A stretch of DNA of 64,000 nt from Bacteroides neonati. GTDB taxonomy: Bacteria > Bacteroidota > Bacteroidia > Bacteroidales > Bacteroidaceae. The notes under the pieces are model-generated. The model did not search any database. It saw nothing but the letters and a program-made list of their open reading frames with translations, and was not told the origin of the DNA. Every line of letters starts with the position of its first letter. The first letter of the stretch is position 1. Of the stretch, positions 18,048-25,643 are shown piece after piece. The translations under genes were made by a program, and so were the position numbers. The stretch is taken from NCBI RefSeq assembly GCF_000499785.1, contig NZ_HG726026.1:62001-126000 (forward strand), written 5' to 3'.

Positions 18048-18071
18048 ATTGCATGAATAATATTGATTAAT

Positions 18072-18135
18072 TTATAAATAAATATGCTAATGCATAGGCT
18101 GCTTTAAGTCGATGCATTGGCATATTTGTTTATAA
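18072..18135 (+). terminator. Long hairpin downstream of the PhoH gene
   Basis: TTATAAATAAATATGC (from 18072) through AATGCAT (ending 18095) pairs with 18112-18135 over 24 bp. The only two differences are left T against right G, which are G-U pairs in RNA, so the transcript forms an unbroken helix around a 16-nt loop. The tail after the stem is not a clean T run. It is probably a terminator or 3'-end stabiliser for the PhoH transcript. Confidence 0.55.
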
Positions 18136-18186
18136 GAAATTTGACTCATTTTACATCGATTTATGATGGTTTTGATAAAATTGCAG

Positions 18187-18194
18187 TATCTTTG
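18187..18194 (+). promoter_or_regulatory. -7 element for the nucleotide-sugar dehydratase gene
   Basis: TATCTTTG, a perfect Bacteroides -7 box, lies 32 nt before the ATG at 18227. I do not see a TTTG at the expected distance upstream, so the -33 part is weak or missing. Confidence 0.55.
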
Positions 18195-18226
18195 CACCGC
18201 CTAAAAAAACTATAACTGTAAAACGA

Positions 18227-20131
18227 ATGAAACAAAAATTTCTTCAACGATATCTTTCCGTAAAGGTGTTGCCTATTTGGACAATCCTGCTGATTGATGT
18301 CTTTATTATTATTGTATCCTGTTTGTTGGCTTATGCCCTTCGTTACGATTTTCGTACTTTATTCTTCAACACTACTACTATTGCAAAAAGTATTTCGTGC
18401 GTTGTCTTTATTAATCTGATCTTTTTTCGCGTATTTCGCACCTATTCGAACGTTCTTCGTTTTTCCTCTTTTGTTGATATCATGCGTATTTTTACTTCAC
18501 TTACGGTATCATACGGGATATTGATCATATTAAGAGTATTGACTGAATCGTTTATGGGTGTGTGGATCGTTCCTGTCAGTGTTTTATTGATGGCTTATAT
18601 CATTAACTTCTCCCTGATGACTTGTTCACGAATCGTGGTGAAGTTGTTCTTTGAGATTCTTAATTTCGATAGACGCAACATGACTAATGTATTTATCTAC
18701 GGTGCCAAAGAGGCAGGTGTGAATATTGCGAAAGCGTTGCGCGTTAAGTTGATGAATAATTATCGCCTCAAAGGATTTATTGCCGACGAACCCGAGCTTA
18801 TTAATAAGGTGATCATGGGGGTCAAGATATTCCCAAACGACGATACGCTGATGGATAATCTGGCGGATAAAGATATACATGTCATCATTGTTTCTCCGGC
18901 AAAAATGGAAGAACTCAAGAAGTCGGATATGATTGATCGTTTGCTAGAGAGCAATATCAAATTGCTCACCTCTCCACCTTTAAGTGAATGGGGCGGACAA
19001 TCTTTAAAAAGCACACAACTGAAGGAAATTCAGATTGAAGACTTATTGCAGCGCGAGCCTATTCAGGTCGATCTTCATAAAATAGCCTCCACCCTCGAAG
19101 GCAAGCGAGTGATGATTACCGGAGCTGCCGGTTCTATCGGTAGTGAGATTATGCGGCAGGTTGCTTCGTTCAATCCCTATAAACTGATCTTAATTGATCA
19201 GGCAGAAACACCTCTACACGATGTTCGCCTCGAACTGCAAGACCGCTGGCGAGATATTGACGCCGAAACGATTGTGGCAGATATCTCCAACTCAACTCGT
19301 ATGGATGCGATCTTTCATGAGTACAAACCGCAGTATATATTTCATGCGGCAGCCTACAAGCATGTACCGATGATGGAGGATAATGTGTCCGAGTCTATCC
19401 AAGTCAACGTAGCCGGTACGCGTATACTGGCCGATCTGGCAGTGAAATACGGAGCCGATAAGTTTGTGATGATTTCGACCGATAAGGCAGTAAACCCTAC
19501 CAACGTGATGGGATGTTCCAAGCGTATTTGTGAAATCTACGTGCAATCGTTAGCTAAGAAGATACAAGCACAGGGAGGTAAGTCGGTGCAGTTTATCACC
19601 ACCCGTTTTGGCAATGTATTGGGGTCTAATGGTTCGGTGATTCCTCGTTTTCGCGATCAGATTCAACGAGGCGGTCCGGTTACAGTGACCCATCCCGAGA
19701 TTATCCGCTACTTTATGACCATCCCCGAAGCTTGTCGTTTGGTACTCGAAGCCGGAAGCATGGGCAATGGAGGAGAGATTTATATATTCGACATGGGTAA
19801 GCCGGTGAAGATAGTCGATCTGGCTAAGCGTATGATCAATCTTTCCGGACGCAACGAGGTGAAGATAGAGTTTACCGGTCTTCGTCATGGCGAGAAGTTA
19901 TACGAAGAACTATTAAATATAAAAGAGCTGACCAAGCCTACCTATCACGAAAAAATTATGGTTGCTACGGTGCGCGAATACGATTATGATGAAGTAAAGC
20001 AACGTATTCAACAACTGATTGATATCAGTTACACTTACGACCAGATGAAAACGGTTATGGCCATGAAAGATATTGTTCCTGAGTTTCTAAGCAAAAACTC
20101 TTGCTTTGAAGCCCTCGACAACAAGAGATAA
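18227..20131 (+). CDS. Membrane nucleotide-sugar 4,6-dehydratase (WbpM/CapD/PglF-like)
   Basis: A 634-aa protein with four N-terminal membrane helices (about residues 15-135), a first Rossmann-like domain (VFIYGAKEAGVNIAKAL) and a C-terminal SDR catalytic domain. The latter has TGAAGSIGSEI near residue 297 and the catalytic segment STDKAVNPTNVMGCSK, where the usual SDR Tyr is Met as in UDP-GlcNAc C4,6-dehydratases. Such enzymes start synthesis of dideoxy or diamino sugars for capsule, O-antigen or glycoprotein glycans. No other glycan genes follow immediately, so the pathway it feeds is unknown. A perfect 28-bp terminator hairpin follows 5 bp later. Confidence 0.9.
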   Translation: MKQKFLQRYLSVKVLPIWTILLIDVFIIIVSCLLAYALRYDFRTLFFNTTTIAKSISCVVFINLIFFRVFRTYSNVLRFSSFVDIMRIFTSLTVSYGILIILRVLTESFMGVWIVPVSVLLMAYIINFSLMTCSRIVVKLFFEILNFDRRNMTNVFIYGAKEAGVNIAKALRVKLMNNYRLKGFIADEPELINKVIMGVKIFPNDDTLMDNLADKDIHVIIVSPAKMEELKKSDMIDRLLESNIKLLTSPPLSEWGGQSLKSTQLKEIQIEDLLQREPIQVDLHKIASTLEGKRVMITGAAGSIGSEIMRQVASFNPYKLILIDQAETPLHDVRLELQDRWRDIDAETIVADISNSTRMDAIFHEYKPQYIFHAAAYKHVPMMEDNVSESIQVNVAGTRILADLAVKYGADKFVMISTDKAVNPTNVMGCSKRICEIYVQSLAKKIQAQGGKSVQFITTRFGNVLGSNGSVIPRFRDQIQRGGPVTVTHPEIIRYFMTIPEACRLVLEAGSMGNGGEIYIFDMGKPVKIVDLAKRMINLSGRNEVKIEFTGLRHGEKLYEELLNIKELTKPTYHEKIMVATVREYDYDEVKQRIQQLIDISYTYDQMKTVMAMKDIVPEFLSKNSCFEALDNKR

Positions 20132-20135
20132 GACA

Positions 20136-20203
20136 AAAACAGCGAAAAGTGAAAACGGGAAGATAGCTTGACTATTCTTCCCGTTTTCACTTTTCGCTGT
20201 TTT
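20136..20203. terminator. Bidirectional terminator with a perfect 28-bp stem
   Basis: The arm from AAAACAGCGAAAAGTG (20136) to 20163 is exactly complementary to 20176-20203, with a 12-nt loop that can pair further if one T is bulged. It is A-rich on one flank and T-rich on the other and sits between two convergent genes (stops at 20131 and 20219), so it can end both transcripts. Confidence 0.9.
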
Positions 20204-20218
20204 GCTATTTGAATGGGC

Positions 20219-21196
20219 TTATGCCTTGTTCGAGAAGTATTTCAAGAACTGAGTACGTTCCCACATATTGATTCCCTCCGCATCTTTGGCTTTTAGCTTT
20301 CCTTTAAATTGCGGAATATTCTTAAACCCTTGTCGCTGCATCCAGCTTTCGAGAAAGTGATTGCTTTCACTAATAAAACTGTTTGTGTTTTGATAGATCA
20401 CACTACACATCTCTACTGCCGAAGCTCCGGCCAGAAGAGCCTTTATTACAGCTTCCGGCTTGTGGATACCGCCCGATGCTGCATAATCGATTTTATCGAC
20501 CAACGATGAAGCGATGCCGATCCAGCGCAATGGAGTCGACAGGTCATCGGCATGGCTGAATACATTGCCCGATATCTGTTCCAATTTCTCAATATCAATA
20601 TCCGGTTGATAACAACGATTGAAAAGAACAACTGCTGCTGCACCGTTGGCATAAAGCTGATCGATCAATGCGATAGGATTGGTCAGGTTGTCGCCCAACT
20701 TCATAATTACCGGAATATGTATTGTTTTCTTGATGTGGCTCAAAATATCGATGTGACGTTGCTCAAAGGTTCCGTATGTATATTGAAGAGAAGTCTGCAA
20801 AGCCAGAATATTGATTTCGAGTGCATCGGCTCCCGCCTGTTCTATCTGTTTGGCAAAGTCTATCCACTCACTGTCGGTATAGCAGTTAATGCTGGCAATG
20901 ACAGGAATGGTACATACCTTTTTGCTTTCTTTGATGAGATCCAGGTATTCGGACAGCGCGTGATTGCGGATGTATTCCTCCAGGTAGTCACTTCCTTCCG
21001 GATAATATGACGGATTTCTTAATCGGTCGGCTTCCAGTGTAATTTGTTCTTCAAAAAGAGATTTCAGAACAATGGCTCCTGCTCCGGCTGCTTCCAGCTT
21101 TTCGTTTTTGGCAGCGGTGTTGGTCAATCCCGAACTGCTGATAATAATAGGATTCTTTAGTTTCAATCCTGCAAAAGTTGTTTGTAAATCGGTCAT
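20219..21196 (-). CDS. Dihydroorotate dehydrogenase-like flavoprotein
   Basis: A 325-aa TIM-barrel protein of the DHOD superfamily: TFAGLKLKNPIIISSSGLT at the start, then IPVIASINCYT, ALEINILALQ, IPVIMKLGDNLTNP and the late ASGGIHKPEAVIKALLAGA phosphate-binding region for FMN. It differs from genuine PyrD by having GLTNTA at the substrate end and by the neighbourhood, which contains no pyrimidine genes. It is probably an FMN oxidoreductase of unknown substrate. It ends a DUF4494-yggS-DHOD-like operon, 18 nt after the YggS gene. Confidence 0.8.
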   Translation of the reverse strand: MTDLQTTFAGLKLKNPIIISSSGLTNTAAKNEKLEAAGAGAIVLKSLFEEQITLEADRLRNPSYYPEGSDYLEEYIRNHALSEYLDLIKESKKVCTIPVIASINCYTDSEWIDFAKQIEQAGADALEINILALQTSLQYTYGTFEQRHIDILSHIKKTIHIPVIMKLGDNLTNPIALIDQLYANGAAAVVLFNRCYQPDIDIEKLEQISGNVFSHADDLSTPLRWIGIASSLVDKIDYAASGGIHKPEAVIKALLAGASAVEMCSVIYQNTNSFISESNHFLESWMQRQGFKNIPQFKGKLKAKDAEGINMWERTQFLKYFSNKA

Positions 21197-21214
21197 GATA
21201 TGATTGATTGATGG

Positions 21215-21883
21215 TTAATAATTTCTTTCTCCGAAAATCTTACTACCTACCCGTACCAGCGTACTCCCTCGGGCAATGGCCAGATGGTAATCATGAGACA
21301 TCCCCATGGATAGCTCCTTAAACTGTGGCGCATCAACAAAGAACGTGACTCTCAACTCCTCGAAGAGGTTGTGTAAAGTCTCAAACTCCCGGTCTATCTG
21401 TTTCGTATCGTCGGTATTGCTCGCCATGCCCATGAGTCCGCATATACGTATGTTCTCCAATGTTTTCCATGCTCCGTCTACAAGCATCGCCCGGCATTCG
21501 TCGGGACTGAAACCAAATTTAGTCTCTTCCTGTGCTACGTGCACTTGCAACAAACAGTCGATGACTCGTCCTACCTTTTGTGCTTGTTTATTCACCTCGG
21601 TGAGCAGTTTGTACGAGTCAATTCCGTGAATCATGGCTACATAAGCAGCCATATACTTTATTTTGTTTGTTTGCAGATGGCCGATGAAGTGCCACTCAAT
21701 ATCGTTGGGTAAGCTCTCTTGTTTTGCTGTCATCTCCTGCACTTTGCTCTCTCCGAAAATGCGTTGTCCTGCCCGATAAGCCTCTTCGATTTCTTCGTTC
21801 GGATTAAATTTCGAAACAGCAACCAACCGAACTCCTGTGGGGAGTTCGGCCAGCACTTGCTTTAAATTATCAGCAATACTCAT
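21215..21883 (-). CDS. YggS/PROSC family PLP homeostasis protein
   Basis: A 222-aa alanine-racemase-fold protein that binds pyridoxal 5'-phosphate and buffers its free pool. Visible are LVAVSKFNPNEEIEEAY with the PLP lysine, GQRIFGESKVQE, WHFIGHLQTNK, LLQVHVAQEETKFGF, and LSMGMSHDYHLAIARGST with the phosphate-binding end. The DUF4494 gene is 3 nt upstream and the DHOD-like gene 18 nt downstream, so all three are one operon on the minus strand. Confidence 0.93.
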   Translation of the reverse strand: MSIADNLKQVLAELPTGVRLVAVSKFNPNEEIEEAYRAGQRIFGESKVQEMTAKQESLPNDIEWHFIGHLQTNKIKYMAAYVAMIHGIDSYKLLTEVNKQAQKVGRVIDCLLQVHVAQEETKFGFSPDECRAMLVDGAWKTLENIRICGLMGMASNTDDTKQIDREFETLHNLFEELRVTFFVDAPQFKELSMGMSHDYHLAIARGSTLVRVGSKIFGERNY

Positions 21884-21886
21884 GGT

Positions 21887-22351
21887 TTATACTTCCGGTT
21901 TATCGTTAGGACCTTCACCATAAGGATATACATCCATAATCGATGTTTCGGCTACCATACCAATCTGATAATCGGCCATGGTACCCTTCATGCCTTCGTC
22001 CAGCTTCTTTACTGCGTCGCGCAGATCGGCAGCCTGTACCAATACCTGAGTGGATGATTTCTTTTCGGCACCGCTCTTCTCATCGAGTGTAATGAAAATC
22101 AATTTACACTTAAACCAGCGGTCTGCCGATTCCTCATCGCTTGCAAAAAGCTCGCTGTAGTTGGCACGCTTGATGTCCGAAACCGTAAATTCACCGGTAA
22201 TAAACGGTGTCATCTCTTCGATAATACGGGCTTCGGCCTCTGTAAAGCTTAGTGCATCAACCAGATAAGGTTCGGTTACTTTTTTGTTCATTCCATTCTC
22301 CATTACTTTCTCGTAACGGATCTTGCATTCAAACCATGTATGCATTGACAT
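21887..22351 (-). CDS. DUF4494 protein
   Basis: A 154-aa cytosolic protein of a Bacteroidetes-only family, recognised by WFECKIRYEKVMENG, ALSFTEAEARIIEEM and the repeated WFKCKLIFITLDEKSG element. No catalytic motif is evident and the role is unknown. It is the first gene of the operon with yggS. A minus-strand -7 box TATCTTTG is at 22438-22431, about 80 nt before the start. A second Met two codons in is an alternative start. Confidence 0.85.
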   Translation of the reverse strand: MSMHTWFECKIRYEKVMENGMNKKVTEPYLVDALSFTEAEARIIEEMTPFITGEFTVSDIKRANYSELFASDEESADRWFKCKLIFITLDEKSGAEKKSSTQVLVQAADLRDAVKKLDEGMKGTMADYQIGMVAETSIMDVYPYGEGPNDKPEV

Positions 22352-22430
22352 GTTTCTTGAGTTTTTTTAATTAATGAATTGTTTCTTTTTATATATTCTA
22401 CAGGCACTTTTTGGTGTCTATTACAAGCTG

Positions 22431-22438
22431 CAAAGATA
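22431..22438 (-). promoter_or_regulatory. -7 element for the DUF4494-yggS operon
   Basis: CAAAGATA on the + strand reads TATCTTTG on the minus strand, the consensus Bacteroides -7 box, 80 bp upstream of the DUF4494 start. No clear -33 TTTG is visible. Confidence 0.5.
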
Positions 22439-22593
22439 ATTGAAAATACCTCTTTTTGCATCTGTGATGCTAAAGAATTTCCCGAATCTTGCATTATTGA
22501 GCGAAAGATAGTGATTTCAGGGCAATTATGTTGCACGAATAGGCGAGAATGATTTAATTTGTAGACTAAAGTTGAAAAACAGTAAGAATAATC

Positions 22594-25446
22594 ATGCAAA
22601 AATTACTCTCATTACCGCCCAATCTTGTGGCTTCTTTTTATGACTTGGAGCATGTAAATCGTGCCGATTGGTTTTGTACCTCCGATCCGATAGGTATGAA
22701 ATTAGGATCGGGTGGTGGTACTACCTGGCTGTTGCAGGAGTGTTATCGTCAGGCTGCAACCGATCAAACTCAATCGGAATGGTTGGCATCCGAAAAACGA
22801 ATCTTGCTGCATGCCGGCGGACAAAGCCGCCGCTTGCCCGGCTATGCTCCTTCGGGTAAAATTCTGACTCCTATCCCGGTGTTTCGTTGGGAGCGTGGAC
22901 AGAAGTTAAGTCAGAATCTGCTTTCGTTGCAATTGCCCTTCTACGAGCAAATCATGCAGAAGGCTCCCGAAACATTGCGTACCATGATCGTGAGCGGTGA
23001 TGTATATATACGTGCCGAGAAACCTTTACAAACCATACCTGAAGCCGATGTAGTATGCTACGGACTGTGGGTTGATGCCTCTTTGGCAAGCCATCACGGT
23101 GTCTTTCTGTCGCATCGAAAACAACCCGATCAGCTCGATTTTATGTTGCAGAAACCCTCACTGGGCGAACTCGAAAGGCTGTCTTCTTCTCATTTGTTTC
23201 TGATGGATGTAGGCATTTGGATGCTTAGCGACCGTGCGGTAGAGCTGCTCATGAAGCGCTCGCATCAGGAGGGAAAGAAAGATGTGTTGAGGTATTACGA
23301 TCTTTATTCCGATTTCGGCCTTGCGCTGGGCAATCATCCGCGTACCGAAGACGATGAGCTAAATGCTTTGTCGGTAGCCATTCTGCCTCTGCCCGGTGGT
23401 GAGTTCTACCATTACGGTACTAGCCGTGAGCTGCTTTCGTCGACCGTAACACTGCAAAACAAAGTGCACGATCAGCGTCGTATCATGCACCATAAGGTGA
23501 AGCCTAATCCGGCCATCTTTACACAGAACACCATTGTAGAATTGCCCCTTACCCCGGCCAATGATCAGGTATGGATCGAAAATAGTTATGTGAGCCAACG
23601 CTGGCAATTGGGTACGCGCCATATCATCACCGGTGTGCCCGGCAATGATTGGGTGCTTAAACTGCCCGACGGCGTTTGTGTCGACATCGTGCCTGTGGGC
23701 GACACCGCTTGGTGCGTGCGTCCTTATGGCTTCGACGATGCCTTTAAAGGAGACGTGTGCGATGATACGACTCTCTTTCAGGGAGTACCTTTCGGTGCGT
23801 GGCTTACGCAGCGCGGCTTGACTACTGCCGTGCTATCGGGTCGGAAAGATGACCTGCAAGCCACTGCTATCTTCCCGTTGGTCGAAAGTGTCGAAGAGAT
23901 GGGATGTGTGCTTCGTTGGATGGTTTCCGAACCCCATCTCGAAGAGGGAAAGACCATTTGGTTGCGCAGCAAACGCCTCTCGGCCGATGAAATATCGGCA
24001 CAAGCAAACCTGCAACGACTGTATGAACAACGTGATTCGTTTAGAAAAGAGAATTGGAAAGCATTGTCTGCCAATTACGAAAAGAGTGTTTTTTATCAAC
24101 TCGATCTGGCCAATGTAGCCGATGAGTTCCATCGTTTCCATTTGCCGCCTCCTGCCGTGCTGCCCGAAACGGCACCCCAACTACAACGCAGTTGCAACCG
24201 GATGTTGCGTGCTCAGATATTGAAACTCGATGGGAAGCCCTATACTGAAGATGAAAGCAATGCTTTTGCTCTGTTGCGCGAAGGATTGCTGACCGACCTG
24301 TATGAACACAAGAACCAACCGCAACTCAATGTCTATACAGACCAGATTGTTTGGGGGCGCAGCCCGGTACGCATCGACCTGGCAGGTGGGTGGACGGATA
24401 CTCCGCCTTACTCATTGCAGGCCGGTGGCAATGTGGTGAATCTGGCTATTGAACTCAACGGACAACCCCCTCTTCAGGTATACATCAAACCCGCTAAAGA
24501 GCATCAGGTAGTGCTTCGCTCCATTGATATGGGTGCGTTAGAGATAGTGACGACTTTCGAAGAACTGATGGAATATGGTAAGGTCGGTTCGCCGTTCTCC
24601 ATACCCAAGGCAGCGCTGGCACTGGCGGGTTTTGTTCCGGAGTTCTCGCAAACCCGCTACCCCTCTTTGCAAGAACAACTCAAAGCCTTTGGATCGGGTA
24701 TTGAGATAACCTTGTTGTCGGCCATTCCAACTGGATCGGGGCTCGGAACCAGCTCTATTCTTGCATCGACCGTGTTGGGAGCCATGAGCGATTTTTGCGG
24801 CCTTGCATGGAATAAGAACGAGATATGCAGTCGTACGCTGGCTCTTGAACAGTTGCTCACTACCGGTGGCGGATGGCAAGACCAATATGGCGGCGTGCTT
24901 CAAGGCATCAAGCTTTTGCAAACAGAGGCAGGCTTCGCACAGGAACCGTTGGTTCGCTGGTTGCCCGAACACCTCTTTACACACCCCGAATACAAAGATT
25001 GTCATTTGCTTTACTATACCGGTATTACCCGTACGGCAAAGGGAATATTGGCCGAAATAGTACGCTCTATGTTTCTGAACTCTTCTTCGCACCTTCGCTT
25101 GTTAACGCAGATGAAGGCGCATGCATTGGATCTTTCGGAAGCCATTCAGCGCAATCAGTTCGAAGAATACGGCACATTGGTCGGTACAAGTTGGATGCAG
25201 AATAAAGCACTCGACAGTGGCACCAATCCGCCCGAGGTCGAAGCGATCATCCGACAAATAAAAGACTATACGCTCGGCTACAAGCTTCCGGGAGCCGGTG
25301 GGGGAGGATATCTCTATATGGTAGCCAAAGATCCGCAGGCTGCTTTGCGCATCCGGGAAGTACTCACGCAGAATCCGCCCAATTCCTGTGCACGTTTTGT
25401 TGAAATGTCGCTTTCGCAATTAGGACTTCAAGTATCCCGTTCGTAG
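22594..25446 (+). CDS. fkp: Bifunctional fucokinase / L-fucose-1-P guanylyltransferase
   Basis: A 950-aa fusion, matching the length of Bacteroides fragilis Fkp. It converts exogenous L-fucose to fucose-1-phosphate and then GDP-fucose in the cytosol, used to fucosylate capsule and surface glycoproteins. The N-terminal half is the pyrophosphorylase (HAGGQSRRLPGYAPSGK at about residues 73-89). The C-terminal half is a GHMP kinase with RIDLAGGWTDTPPYS near 592, the ATP loop PTGSGLGTSSILA near 711 and PGAGGGGYL near 900. Upstream the intergenic region is shared with the divergent DUF4494 operon. Confidence 0.96.
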   Translation: MQKLLSLPPNLVASFYDLEHVNRADWFCTSDPIGMKLGSGGGTTWLLQECYRQAATDQTQSEWLASEKRILLHAGGQSRRLPGYAPSGKILTPIPVFRWERGQKLSQNLLSLQLPFYEQIMQKAPETLRTMIVSGDVYIRAEKPLQTIPEADVVCYGLWVDASLASHHGVFLSHRKQPDQLDFMLQKPSLGELERLSSSHLFLMDVGIWMLSDRAVELLMKRSHQEGKKDVLRYYDLYSDFGLALGNHPRTEDDELNALSVAILPLPGGEFYHYGTSRELLSSTVTLQNKVHDQRRIMHHKVKPNPAIFTQNTIVELPLTPANDQVWIENSYVSQRWQLGTRHIITGVPGNDWVLKLPDGVCVDIVPVGDTAWCVRPYGFDDAFKGDVCDDTTLFQGVPFGAWLTQRGLTTAVLSGRKDDLQATAIFPLVESVEEMGCVLRWMVSEPHLEEGKTIWLRSKRLSADEISAQANLQRLYEQRDSFRKENWKALSANYEKSVFYQLDLANVADEFHRFHLPPPAVLPETAPQLQRSCNRMLRAQILKLDGKPYTEDESNAFALLREGLLTDLYEHKNQPQLNVYTDQIVWGRSPVRIDLAGGWTDTPPYSLQAGGNVVNLAIELNGQPPLQVYIKPAKEHQVVLRSIDMGALEIVTTFEELMEYGKVGSPFSIPKAALALAGFVPEFSQTRYPSLQEQLKAFGSGIEITLLSAIPTGSGLGTSSILASTVLGAMSDFCGLAWNKNEICSRTLALEQLLTTGGGWQDQYGGVLQGIKLLQTEAGFAQEPLVRWLPEHLFTHPEYKDCHLLYYTGITRTAKGILAEIVRSMFLNSSSHLRLLTQMKAHALDLSEAIQRNQFEEYGTLVGTSWMQNKALDSGTNPPEVEAIIRQIKDYTLGYKLPGAGGGGYLYMVAKDPQAALRIREVLTQNPPNSCARFVEMSLSQLGLQVSRS

Positions 25447-25471
25447 TTGGCAATTGGCTGAATTATAGAAA

Positions 25472-25582
25472 GTTATATTTTCTATATAACCTTGCTTGCA
25501 AAAGTACGTATTTAATGCTGTGTTAATATACTAGTTTATACAGCATTAAGTACGTACTCTTTGATACCAAGAATACGTACTT
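25472..25582 (+). promoter_or_regulatory. Inverted repeats upstream of the alpha-galactosidase gene
   Basis: AGTACGTATTTAATGCTGT at 25503-25521 and its near-perfect inverse at 25540-25558 (one mismatch in 19) are separated by 18 bp. A third related piece, AATACGTACTTATTAA, begins at 25572. Just upstream, GTTATA (25472-25477) pairs with TATAAC (25485-25490). The repeated TACGTA core suggests an operator for a sugar-responsive regulator of the gene at 25644, although the first part could also end the fkp transcript. Confidence 0.5.
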
Positions 25583-25643
25583 ATTAAAACTCACAATTAA
25601 CAAAATAGGTTGAATTGTTAAACCTGCAATCTAATTTAATACC

